A stretch of DNA of 51,690 nt from NCBI GenBank assembly GCA_902497025.1, contig CABVDJ010000013.1, positions 1 to 51,690 of the forward strand. Reading direction: 5' to 3'. Under the pieces are notes generated by a model. It was given only the letters and a program-made list of their open reading frames with translations. It did not search any database and had not been told where the DNA came from. The stretch's first letter is position 1. Every line of letters begins with the position of its first letter. This document shows positions 34,764 through 42,545 of this stretch, piece by piece. The position numbers and the translations under genes were made by a program. The stretch comes from an uncultured Collinsella sp. (lineage in GTDB: Bacteria > Actinomycetota > Coriobacteriia > Coriobacteriales > Coriobacteriaceae).

Positions 34764-35183
34764 ATGATTAAAGAGCTTTGCCACGACGAGGCTATCCTGT
34801 CCCAGCGTTGCGAGGTTGCGACCGTCGAGGACGAGTCGGTTGCTCAGGACCTGATCGATACCATCAAGTCGCTCGACGATGCCGGCTGCCTTGCCGCTAA
34901 CCAGATTGGCGTTACCAAGAAGGTCTGCGTCTACCTGGACGACGCCGGCGAGCCCCACGTGCTCTACAACCCCCGTCTGGTGTTTGGCCTGGGTGCCAGC
35001 AAGATGGAGGAGAGCTGCCTGACGCACGAGGAGGTCACCAAGTCCACGCGCTATATCAAGTGCAAGGTCGCTTATGACGTGATCGTCGACGGCAAGATGC
35101 GCGAGCGCAAGCAGGACTTTGTGGGCTTCGAGGCGCAGATGATTCAACACATGATTGACCACTGTCTTGGAAAGTTGGTCTAA
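34764..35183 (+). CDS. Peptide deformylase-like protein with altered HEXXH motif
   Basis: 139 residues. It retains motif 1 as GCLAANQIG (41-49), motif 2 as ESCLT (83-87, normally EGCLS) and the two metal His of motif 3, but motif 3 reads QHMIDH (128-133): the general-base Glu of QHEIDH is Met130. Metal ligands Cys85, His129 and His133 are intact, so it may bind metal without deformylating. Sequencing error is possible but the frame is clean. ATG 34764 follows TGGAGG. An intact paralog is at 48711-49121. The role is unknown; some PDF-like proteins of mid-gut Actinomycetota share this pattern. Confidence 0.88.
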   Translation: MIKELCHDEAILSQRCEVATVEDESVAQDLIDTIKSLDDAGCLAANQIGVTKKVCVYLDDAGEPHVLYNPRLVFGLGASKMEESCLTHEEVTKSTRYIKCKVAYDVIVDGKMRERKQDFVGFEAQMIQHMIDHCLGKLV

Positions 35184-35215
35184 GGGGACCAAAGCACCGC
35201 ACTTCGTCTCTTTTG

Positions 35216-35251
35216 GCCCGGGCATGACATTGTTGTCATGTCCGGGCTTTT
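35216..35251 (+). terminator. Rho-independent terminator
   Basis: GCCCGGGCATGACA (35216-35229) pairs with TGTCATGTCCGGGC (35234-35247), one G:U, followed by TTTTG. It separates the deformylase-like gene from the bile salt hydrolase. Confidence 0.85.
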
Positions 35252-35314
35252 GTGTTTAGCGCCTTTTTGTTTGGAGACAATGAAATTAGCAAGAACGTAA
35301 AGCTAGGAGGCGCT

Positions 35315-36280
35315 ATGTGTACGAGTATTCGATTTACCGATAATTCTGGCCACATGTATCTGGGCCGCAATCTCGACTGGAGCTTTGACTACGGCCAACA
35401 GGTTCGCGTGATGCCGCGCGGGTTTCACATTCCGTATTCGTTTATCGACGACGCGACAGCGGCACACGCGGTGATCGGTATGTGCATCGATTACAAGAAC
35501 TATCCTATGTTCTTCGATTGCGGCAACGATGCAGGCCTTGCCGTGGCGGGTCTCAATTTCCCGGGTTATGCCGAGTATGCCGAGGACCCTGTCGACGGCA
35601 AGACCAATATCGCGGCCTATGAGTTTCCCCTGTGGGTGGCAGCGACGTTCTCGACGGTCGATGAGGTCGAGGCCGCGCTGCGCGATACGGTGATTGTCGC
35701 CAAATCTGCCGGAGAGGGGCTGGGCGTGTCGCTGCTCCATTGGATTATCGGCGACAGCCAGCGTAGCATCGTGGTCGAGATGATGGCTGACGGCCTGCAT
35801 GTATACGGCGATCCGGTCGACACCCTCGCCAATCAGCCCACCTTCCCGTGGCACATGGAAAACCTCCGCACCTATATCACCGCCACAAGCGATTTTCCGC
35901 AGACGGCGACATGGCGTGGCGCCGAGCTTAAGCCCTATGGAGCCGGTGCCGGCATGCGCGGCATTCCGGGCGATTGCTATTCGCCGAGCCGTTTTGTAAA
36001 GGCGGCGTACCTCAATGCCAATTACCCACAAAAGGAGAGCGAGACCGAAAACGTCGTTCGCATGTTCCGCTCGCTCGAGGGCGTGGTGATGATCGAGGGA
36101 GCGTCCAGGATGGGCGATGGCAAGTTCGAGAAGACTATCTACACCGGATGCTTTAGCGCGCGCACGGGCAATTATTACTACGCGATGTATGGGGATCCGT
36201 CGATTCGCTACGTGAGCCTGATGGATGCCGAGGGCGCGAGCCCCGATAGGCTCGTGGTTCCCGAGCCGCGTCGTTCGTAG
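35315..36280 (+). CDS. bsh: Bile salt hydrolase / choloylglycine hydrolase family
   Basis: 321-residue Ntn hydrolase. After Met removal, Cys2 is the nucleophile (MCTSIRF); Arg18 and Asp21 (GRNLDW), Asn81 (GLNFPG), Asn173 (LANQPTF) and Arg226 (SPSRF) match the catalytic set of bile salt hydrolases and penicillin V acylases. The full set, together with LANQPTFPWHMENL, points to conjugated bile salt hydrolysis, which frees taurine or glycine. ATG 35315 follows AGGAGG; no signal peptide. It is monocistronic, and fits a gut habitat. Substrate preference cannot be read from sequence. Confidence 0.92.
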   Translation: MCTSIRFTDNSGHMYLGRNLDWSFDYGQQVRVMPRGFHIPYSFIDDATAAHAVIGMCIDYKNYPMFFDCGNDAGLAVAGLNFPGYAEYAEDPVDGKTNIAAYEFPLWVAATFSTVDEVEAALRDTVIVAKSAGEGLGVSLLHWIIGDSQRSIVVEMMADGLHVYGDPVDTLANQPTFPWHMENLRTYITATSDFPQTATWRGAELKPYGAGAGMRGIPGDCYSPSRFVKAAYLNANYPQKESETENVVRMFRSLEGVVMIEGASRMGDGKFEKTIYTGCFSARTGNYYYAMYGDPSIRYVSLMDAEGASPDRLVVPEPRRS

Positions 36281-36303
36281 CCGGTAGCTTCGCTGCAATG
36301 CAA

Positions 36304-36339
36304 AGTGGCCCTGCATCTCCCATGAGGTGCAGGGCCACT
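36304..36339. terminator. Hairpin between bile salt hydrolase and kup genes
   Basis: AGTGGCCCTGCA (36304-36315) pairs perfectly with TGCAGGGCCACT (36328-36339), with CTC/GAG inside. Convergent genes flank it; there is no strong T-run. Confidence 0.7.
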
Positions 36340-36359
36340 GTCGTCAATGCGCTATGGCG

Positions 36360-38591
36360 TTAGAAGGTGGCGTCGTTGAGCTGGTCGCTCTCGAGGCCGT
36401 CGAGCTGTTGCTGTTCGGGCGTATCTGCGACGCTCTCGAGCAGTTCAGTGGGATCGACGTTCATGTCCCTACCGGCCTCGTTGCCGTTGACCAAGTCGTC
36501 CGAGAAGATGTCGACTTCCATTTCCTCGGCCTCTTCGATCTGAACCTCGAGCGGCACCTGGGTGCGCACGAGCTTAACGGCCGGGCGCATGCGGGCAAAC
36601 AGCGGCACGTACTCGATGATGATGGCCGAGTTCTCAAGACCATACCAGCGTGCCGGGCTTCCGCAGGCGCGGCGGACGGCGTACTTGATGGCCATCACGC
36701 GGTGGTCATTGCGGTTGATGTCCGTTTCGGGGGCAAGCATCTTGCGCAGCATGCAAAAGCGGAAGTCACCCACGTTGCCGCGTGTCTCGTAGATGGAGTA
36801 GGTGTGATGTTGCGGCGGCAGCTCGCCCGATGCCATCAAGTCGCCGACGATCTGACGCAGATAGGCGTTGACGCGCTGGTTGACCTTAAAGCCCAGGTCC
36901 AGGCGAACGCGGAAGAGGAAGTCTGTGCCAAAGGTCTCGACGGAATACTCGTGCGTATAGGGTTCGTCGGTAACGTGCACGTTGATGAACCAATATGCCT
37001 TGGCGCGCTTGGGGTGCTTGTCCAGGATGGAATAGAGCACGTCGCGGTCGAGCGTGAGCGGGTCGGGGCTGTTGGTGAGAAATACCAGATTGTCGGCGAG
37101 CACGGGATAGGTCTCGTCGTTGCGCAGGCGGTTGAGCTGATCGATGTACTTGGAGACGGGCAACAGAATCGTCTGCGTGCGCTCGATGGCGGTGCCACGG
37201 CGCCACACGTACATAAGGCCAAACAACAGTGCGGCCAGGAAGATCATCACATAGCCGCCGTCAAAGAACATAGTGAGGCACGAGGCAAAGAAGCAGAGCT
37301 CGATGGCGCCAAAAAGCAGGGCGAAGACGCAGGCGCCCAGTCCGTGCTTAAGAATGCCGGCAATATAGCTCGTCAAAAGCGTCGTGGTCATAAGCATGGT
37401 CGCGGTAATGGCGAGGCCATAGGCGCTCTCCATGCGCTCGGAGTTCTGGAACAGCAGCACGATGAAGATGCAGCCGACCCACATGATGTTGTTGACGAGT
37501 GGAATATAAAGCTGGCCCTTGGTGTCGCTGGGGTAGTGGATGCGCAGGTGCGGCATAAGGTTGAGGCGCGTTGCCTCCGAAACCAACGAGAACGAGCCGG
37601 TAATGAGCGCCTGCGAGGCGATGATGGCCGCTACGGCCGAAAGCACGATGGCAAAGGGGCGCAGGGGCTCGGGAAGCATCATATAAAACGGGTTGACGAT
37701 ATCCATCGCGAGCATCTGGGGGTTGGAGTTATTGGCGAGCAGCCAAGCTCCCTGACCCAGATAGTTGAGGATAAGGGCCGCCTTAACAAACGGCCAGGAT
37801 GCATAGATGTTGGCCTTGCCAACGTGGCCCATGTCCGAGTAGAGGGCCTCGGCGCCGGTCGTCGACAGGAAGACAAAGCCGAGCACCATGATGCCCGAGT
37901 GGTTGATGGGCGAGAACAGGAACATGATGCCGCGGATGGGGTTGAGCGCGCGCAGGATGGATAGGTTGCCGAGCATGTTGAACAGGCCGGCGCCTGCCAG
38001 GAACAGGAACCACAGCGTCATGAGCGGGCCGAACAGCTTACCGATCGACGAGGTACCGGCGCGCTGCATGGCAAATAGGCCGCAGATAATGATGATGGTG
38101 ATGATGATGACGTTGGTCTGCCCGTCGCCCAAAAGCGCGTGGCCCCACTCGATAGTGCGCAAGCCCTCGATGGCCGTGGTAACCGTGACGGCGGGGGTGA
38201 GGATGCCGTCGGCGAGCAGCGCCGCGCCGCCGATCATGGCGGGGAGAATCAGCCATGGCGCCACCTTGCGCACGAGACTGAACAGGGCGAAGATGCCGCC
38301 TTCGTTGTGGTTGTCGGCCTTCATGGCGATTACCACGTACTTGACCGTGGTCACGAGCGTCATGGTCCAGATGACGAGCGAAAGCGCGCCCAGGATCATG
38401 TCCTCGCTGACGGTACCGATGCCGCCGTTGTTGGCGACGATTGATTTCATGGTGTACATGGGGCTCGTGCCGATGTCGCCATAGACGACGCCGAGCGTTA
38501 CGAGCAGCATGCCAGCGGAGAGGGGGATGGCTCCGTGCCCGCCTTGCCCGCGCTGGTCTTGGAGGTTTGCCTCCAGTTTATTGTGTGCCAC
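36360..38591 (-). CDS. kup: Low-affinity potassium uptake protein Kup
   Basis: K+/H+ symporter, 743 residues. About 12 membrane helices occupy the first 450, beginning with the Kup hallmark GVVYGDIGTSPMYTMKSI. A long cytosolic C-terminal domain follows and ends in an acidic tail (EEAEEMEVDIF..). The GTG start at 38591 has AAGGGAG 5 nt upstream; an ATG at 38609 is in frame but places that ribosome site inside the gene. I did not find a cyclic-di-AMP riboswitch. The gene follows a hairpin at 38691-38714. Confidence 0.95.
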   Translation of the reverse strand: MAHNKLEANLQDQRGQGGHGAIPLSAGMLLVTLGVVYGDIGTSPMYTMKSIVANNGGIGTVSEDMILGALSLVIWTMTLVTTVKYVVIAMKADNHNEGGIFALFSLVRKVAPWLILPAMIGGAALLADGILTPAVTVTTAIEGLRTIEWGHALLGDGQTNVIIITIIIICGLFAMQRAGTSSIGKLFGPLMTLWFLFLAGAGLFNMLGNLSILRALNPIRGIMFLFSPINHSGIMVLGFVFLSTTGAEALYSDMGHVGKANIYASWPFVKAALILNYLGQGAWLLANNSNPQMLAMDIVNPFYMMLPEPLRPFAIVLSAVAAIIASQALITGSFSLVSEATRLNLMPHLRIHYPSDTKGQLYIPLVNNIMWVGCIFIVLLFQNSERMESAYGLAITATMLMTTTLLTSYIAGILKHGLGACVFALLFGAIELCFFASCLTMFFDGGYVMIFLAALLFGLMYVWRRGTAIERTQTILLPVSKYIDQLNRLRNDETYPVLADNLVFLTNSPDPLTLDRDVLYSILDKHPKRAKAYWFINVHVTDEPYTHEYSVETFGTDFLFRVRLDLGFKVNQRVNAYLRQIVGDLMASGELPPQHHTYSIYETRGNVGDFRFCMLRKMLAPETDINRNDHRVMAIKYAVRRACGSPARWYGLENSAIIIEYVPLFARMRPAVKLVRTQVPLEVQIEEAEEMEVDIFSDDLVNGNEAGRDMNVDPTELLESVADTPEQQQLDGLESDQLNDATF

Positions 38592-38690
38592 GAGGACTCC
38601 CTTAGACATCCGGTTATCTGTCTAGGACAAAAAACTTTATGCCGTCTTTATACATACAAGAGCAGTTTGGCACATCGGGTTATTTTAGAC

Positions 38691-38714
38691 AATAATCCTC
38701 AGCTGGGGATTATT
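38691..38714 (-). terminator. Short hairpin between EamA and kup genes
   Basis: AATAATCC (38691-38698) and GGATTATT (38707-38714) are perfect 8-bp arms. Read leftward it could end EamA transcription before kup. The stem is AT-rich and weak. Confidence 0.45.
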
Positions 38715-38748
38715 TATCTACGCAGGTAGCATTTCAAAGCAGGGGCTT

Positions 38749-39660
38749 TTAAGCACGTACTGTCTGGGCGATGCCGGCCTTGGCGTTTGCGCGTTTGCCG
38801 GCGAGTTCGCAAAAAATCGCGCCGCCGATGATAAGCGCGGCGCCCATCAGGCGGACCGGTGTTATGGCTTCGCCCAAAAGGACGGCCGAGAACACGACCG
38901 CCGAAAGCGGCTCGAGGTAGCCGACGACGGCGACGGTCTGGACGGGCAGCTTGGCGACGGCGCTAAAGTAGAGCAAGCAACCAATGCCGGTGTTGACGAC
39001 GCCAAGCATAGCGACGGCGCGCCAATCAATACTGGCGGCGACGCCGGCGGACAGGAACGAGGGAGCGCCCTGCGTGATGAGCGTGAGGACCAGTGCGGTC
39101 ACAAAGGCGGCGCTCACCTGGAGCGCGGAGTTCTCGAGGCCCTCGATGTGCGGCGCACCCTTGCTGGCGATGACCATCAATGCATAGCAGAAGGCCGAGG
39201 CGATTCCACAGACGATGCCCGCAATGGGCATATTGCCGCCTAGACCTTGCGCTGCAATGAGAAAAGCACCGCAGGCGACGGCGACAAAGCCGGCGATTTT
39301 GCCGCCGGTCAGCTTTTCGCCAAAGATGAGCGGGGAGAGCGCCATGACAATGATGGGGCCGCAGTAGTACAGCAGCGAGGATACGCCGACGCCGATCGTC
39401 TGGTAGGCGCGGAACAGAAAAATCCAGCTGGCGCCCAGCGCAGCTCCCGAGAGGAGGAGGGCCGCGGCTTCGCGGGGACGAGATGGCGCCTGCAGTTTAT
39501 GGTGTTGGGTGATGGCGAGGATAGTGACAAGCGAGAGAGCGCCCAAAAACGTGCGTAGCAGCACGATATCGGAGCTCGGCAGCGCGATGGCAGCGGCGAT
39601 GATGCCGTTGGAGCCAAACAATAGCAATGCTGCTAAGTACGTAAACAGTCCGTTGTCCAT
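38749..39660 (-). CDS. EamA/DMT-family transporter
   Basis: 303 residues, ten hydrophobic helices, two EamA repeats. The first repeat begins LFTYLAALLLFGSNGIIAA and ends in PLIFGEKLTGGK; the second has GYLEPLSAVVFSAVLLGEA, which is the family signature for amino acid or metabolite exporters (RhaT/EamA). ATG at 39660. It is transcribed divergently from a LysR gene 118 bp away, like the pair at 5326-7253. The substrate is unknown. Confidence 0.9.
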   Translation of the reverse strand: MDNGLFTYLAALLLFGSNGIIAAAIALPSSDIVLLRTFLGALSLVTILAITQHHKLQAPSRPREAAALLLSGAALGASWIFLFRAYQTIGVGVSSLLYYCGPIIVMALSPLIFGEKLTGGKIAGFVAVACGAFLIAAQGLGGNMPIAGIVCGIASAFCYALMVIASKGAPHIEGLENSALQVSAAFVTALVLTLITQGAPSFLSAGVAASIDWRAVAMLGVVNTGIGCLLYFSAVAKLPVQTVAVVGYLEPLSAVVFSAVLLGEAITPVRLMGAALIIGGAIFCELAGKRANAKAGIAQTVRA

Positions 39661-39676
39661 GCGCTTCCGTCCCCTC

Positions 39677-39731
39677 TATATTCGAGCATGTTCACTATGG
39701 GCGAACTGGCAATAGAAGAAAAGCGAATATA
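39677..39731. promoter_or_regulatory. Inverted repeat in the EamA/lysR control region
   Basis: TATATTCG (39677-39684) and CGAATATA (39724-39731) are perfect 8-bp arms 39 bp apart. The spacing would allow looped or tetrameric LysR binding to two half-sites. ACATGA..TTCATGT follows nearer the lysR start. Confidence 0.4.
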
Positions 39732-39778
39732 ATGCATGGCTAACATGACAAAAATTCATGTAAAGGTGGAGGCGTGTC

Positions 39779-40636
39779 GTGGAAACGAATATTCAAAAGA
39801 TGCAGGTGCTGCTCGAGACCGTGCGCGCCGGCAGTTTTACGCGCGCCGCCGAGCGGCTGAACTATTCGCAGTCGGGCGTGAGCCGTATGGTGGCCGATCT
39901 CGAGGCCGACTGGGGCTTTAAAGTGCTCGATAGAAGCCGCGAGGGCGTAGTGCTTTCTGCCGATGGGCGGCAAGTTATGCCGGCGGTCGAGGCGTTATGC
40001 GAGGAATTTGTTCGTTTGCAGCGACGGGTGGATGAGATGCGTGGGCTCATGCGCGGCAAAATCTGCATCGGTACGTTTTCGAGTGTGGCGACCCACGTGT
40101 TGCCGCCGGTGATCGCACGGTTTCGCGCTGATCACCCGGACGTCGATTATGAGTTGCTGATGGGCGATTACTCAGAGATTGAACAATGGGTAGCTGAGGG
40201 TCGTTGTGACCTGGGCTTTATCCCGCGTGAGCCCCGAGAAAACGGCATGGCATCGCGGTCTTTGGTGCGCGACGAGTTGATGGCGGTAGTACCGGCAGAC
40301 TCTTTGCTTGCCACGGCGGAGGTCGTTTCTCTTGCCGATTTAGCCAACGAGCAGTTTATTCTGCTAGAACGCGGCACCGATGACGAGATTACGCCGCTGT
40401 TCCGTCGGGCGGGACTGACGGTGTGCTCCAAGCTGTCGACCTGGGATGACTATGCGATTATGGCCATGGTTGAGGACGGCCTGGGTGTGAGCATTCTTCC
40501 CGCGCTCATCTTGCGCCGCTGTCAGTTCGATGTTGCCGTGCGCCCGCTCGAGGGACATCCCCATCGGCAGATCAACGCCATATATCGAACGGCCGATGTT
40601 TCGCTTGCCGCCGCCCGTTTTCTCGAATACCTCTAA
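39779..40636 (+). CDS. LysR-family regulator divergent from EamA
   Basis: 285 residues. The helix-turn-helix is within RAAERLNYSQSGVSRMVADLEADWG (about 18-50) and the effector domain starts near GKICIGTFSSVA. GTG 39779 follows GGAGG at 39768-39772. The regulator belongs to the same subfamily as the one at 6387-7253: TFSSVATHVLPPVI against TFTNVSRTVLPRVI, and the shared DDYAIMAMVEDGLGVSIL block. It probably controls its own EamA partner. The effector is unknown. Confidence 0.92.
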   Translation: METNIQKMQVLLETVRAGSFTRAAERLNYSQSGVSRMVADLEADWGFKVLDRSREGVVLSADGRQVMPAVEALCEEFVRLQRRVDEMRGLMRGKICIGTFSSVATHVLPPVIARFRADHPDVDYELLMGDYSEIEQWVAEGRCDLGFIPREPRENGMASRSLVRDELMAVVPADSLLATAEVVSLADLANEQFILLERGTDDEITPLFRRAGLTVCSKLSTWDDYAIMAMVEDGLGVSILPALILRRCQFDVAVRPLEGHPHRQINAIYRTADVSLAAARFLEYL

Positions 40637-40695
40637 ACGTGTACACGCCATTGTTTGCTTTGGGCAGATCTCGGAGTCCGATACATTTTCTTATG

Positions 40696-40780
40696 AAATT
40701 GAACTTTCGAATGAGGCGCCGCGTTATACTGCTTGCTAAATTGAACCATGGTTCAATTCGTGTTCTATAAATTGAACTTT
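40696..40780 (+). promoter_or_regulatory. ATTGAAC operator array and promoter of the XRE-aminotransferase gene
   Basis: AAATTGAACTTT occurs exactly twice, at 40696-40707 and 40769-40780. Between them is a perfect 20-bp palindrome built from the same half-site, AATTGAACCA (40739-40748) and its complement TGGTTCAATT (40749-40758). TATACT (40725-40730) is a likely -10. The palindrome covers the expected start site, so binding should repress; the encoded XRE domain is the obvious ligand. Confidence 0.75.
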
Positions 40781-40798
40781 GCCAGCAAGGAGGTTCTA

Positions 40799-42319
40799 GT
40801 GGCCCAAGAGACGTTTAGCGATCGCCTGCGACAGACTATGTCCGATCGCGACGTTCGCCAGTCGGACGTGATCCGCGCATCGGAGATGCTCGGCAAAAAA
40901 CTCGGCAAGAGTCAGATGAGCCAATATGTGAGCGGCAAGACGATCCCGCGGCGCGATGTGGCCGAGCTGCTCGCCCGTATTTTGGAGGTCGATGTTACCT
41001 GGCTGCTTGCCGGCGACGCCGATCAAGGCGAGGCATCATCACCCCGCAACGATTCCAAGCCCGAACCCCATCCCTCAGCTCAAATTGCAAGGAGCGCCAC
41101 CATGCGTACTTTTTCTAAATCCACCAAACTCGACAACGTCCTGTATGACGTGCGCGGTCCCGTCGTCGACGAGGCCGCCCGTATGGAGGACGAGGGCGAG
41201 CGCATCCTCAAGCTCAATATCGGCAACCCGGCGCCCTTCGGTTTCCGCACGCCCGATGAGGTCATCAAGGACATGCGCCAGCAGCTGCCCGACTGCGAAG
41301 GCTATTCCAACTCGCGTGGCCTGTTCTCCGCGCGCAAGGCGATCATGCAGTATTCGCAGATCAAGGGCCTGCCCAACGTTCAGATGGAGCATATCTACAC
41401 GGGCAACGGCGTGTCCGAGCTCATTCAGCTTTCGATGAACGCGCTGCTCGACAATGGCGACGAGATTCTGATCCCCAGCCCCGACTATCCGCTCTGGACG
41501 GCGTGCGCAACCCTTGCTGGCGGTCATCCCGTACATTATCTGTGCGATGAGCAGGCGGATTGGTATCCCGACCTGGAGGATATGGAGTCCAAGATCACGA
41601 GCGCGACCAAAGCCCTCGTCATCATCAACCCCAACAACCCCACGGGTTCTGTCTATCCGCGCGAGGTGCTCGAGGGCATCGTCGAGATTGCACGCAGGCA
41701 TCAGCTGATGATCTTTGCCGATGAGATCTACGACCGCCTGTGCATGGACGGCTACGAGCACGTCTCGATTGCCTCGCTCGCCCCCGACTTGCCCTGTGTC
41801 ACCTTTAGCGGTCTGTCCAAGTCGCACATGATCGCGGGCTATCGCATTGGCTGGATGGTGCTTTCGGGCAACCAGCGCTGCATGAGCGACTTCATCATGG
41901 GCGTCAACATGCTCTCTAACATGCGCCTGTGCTCCAACGTGCCGGCTCAGTCGATCGTTCAGACGGCACTCGGTGGCCATCAGTCGGTCAACGACTACAT
42001 CCGTCCCGGCGGTCGTGTCTACGAGCAGCGCAACTTTGTGTATGAGGCGCTCAACAAAATCGACGGCATCTCGGTGGTCAAGCCGCGCGCGGCGTTCTAC
42101 ATCTTCCCCAAGATGGATGTTAAGAAGTTCAACATCACCGATGACGAGCAATTCGCCCTTGACCTGCTGCACGAGAAGAAGATCCTGATTACGCGCGGCG
42201 GCGGCTTCAACTGGGCTGAGCCCGACCACTTCCGCATCGTGTACCTGCCGCGCATGGAAGTGCTCAAAGAGTCGCTCGAAGACCTCGCCGACTTCTTCGA
42301 TCATTACCGTCAGGCGTAA
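40799..42319 (+). CDS. XRE DNA-binding domain fused to AlaA-like PLP aminotransferase
   Basis: 506 residues. Residues 6-71 form a helix-turn-helix of XRE type (RQSDVIRASEMLGK, then MSQYVSGKTIPRRDVAELLAR). A polar linker (72-101) joins it to a full class I aminotransferase (103-506) of the AlaA/AlaT type, with NPNNPTG (277-283) and the PLP Lys341 in SGLSKSHMIAGYRIGW. GTG 40799 follows AAGGAGG. A second AAGGAG at 41089-41094 precedes in-frame ATG 41102 (Met102), so the enzyme alone may also be made. A MocR-like logic with an XRE instead of GntR domain is inferred. Confidence 0.9.
   Translation: MAQETFSDRLRQTMSDRDVRQSDVIRASEMLGKKLGKSQMSQYVSGKTIPRRDVAELLARILEVDVTWLLAGDADQGEASSPRNDSKPEPHPSAQIARSATMRTFSKSTKLDNVLYDVRGPVVDEAARMEDEGERILKLNIGNPAPFGFRTPDEVIKDMRQQLPDCEGYSNSRGLFSARKAIMQYSQIKGLPNVQMEHIYTGNGVSELIQLSMNALLDNGDEILIPSPDYPLWTACATLAGGHPVHYLCDEQADWYPDLEDMESKITSATKALVIINPNNPTGSVYPREVLEGIVEIARRHQLMIFADEIYDRLCMDGYEHVSIASLAPDLPCVTFSGLSKSHMIAGYRIGWMVLSGNQRCMSDFIMGVNMLSNMRLCSNVPAQSIVQTALGGHQSVNDYIRPGGRVYEQRNFVYEALNKIDGISVVKPRAAFYIFPKMDVKKFNITDDEQFALDLLHEKKILITRGGGFNWAEPDHFRIVYLPRMEVLKESLEDLADFFDHYRQA
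41089..41104 (+). promoter_or_regulatory. Internal ribosome binding site and start inside the fusion gene
   Basis: AAGGAG (41089-41094), a 7-nt spacer and ATG 41102 lie in frame at the exact linker/enzyme boundary. The upstream linker shows no other constraint, which suggests the fusion arose by losing the stop codon between two adjacent genes. Confidence 0.6.
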
Positions 42320-42340
42320 CGGCAAAGGTAGCCTGTAATG

Positions 42341-42378
42341 AAACGGTCGGCCCGCAACGGATGCGGGCCGACCGTTTT
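42341..42378 (+). terminator. Strong rho-independent terminator
   Basis: AAACGGTCGGCCCGCA (42341-42356) pairs perfectly with TGCGGGCCGACCGTTT (42362-42377), loop of 5, T-run in the stem end. It closes the aminotransferase gene. Confidence 0.92.
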
Positions 42379-42447
42379 CTGTCTAAGCCCGTGCTGTTAG
42401 CGCTTGTCTCGTTGAGCGGGCGAGGTTCGCGTGTGAGCGGTAAGTTC

Positions 42448-42464
42448 TATTCCAAAATGGAATA
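42448..42464 (+). promoter_or_regulatory. LysR-type operator before the amidohydrolase operon
   Basis: TATTCCA (42448-42454) and TGGAATA (42458-42464) are perfect arms with AAA between, giving a T-N11-A core. It lies 82 bp before the amidohydrolase start. The LysR gene at the far end of the operon (47751-48674) is a candidate binder. Confidence 0.55.
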
Positions 42465-42545
42465 CTGTTGGCTTAAGCTGGAATTGATGTCCGGGTACCT
42501 GCTTTTCTAGAATGTTTTCAACAAGATGAAAGGCGGTTCCAACCA

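Noticed and set aside
38592..38748. Cyclic-di-AMP (ydaO) riboswitch before kup
   Set aside because: The spacer is short (157 bp) and no conserved ydaO segments were recognised; only an 8-bp hairpin is seen.
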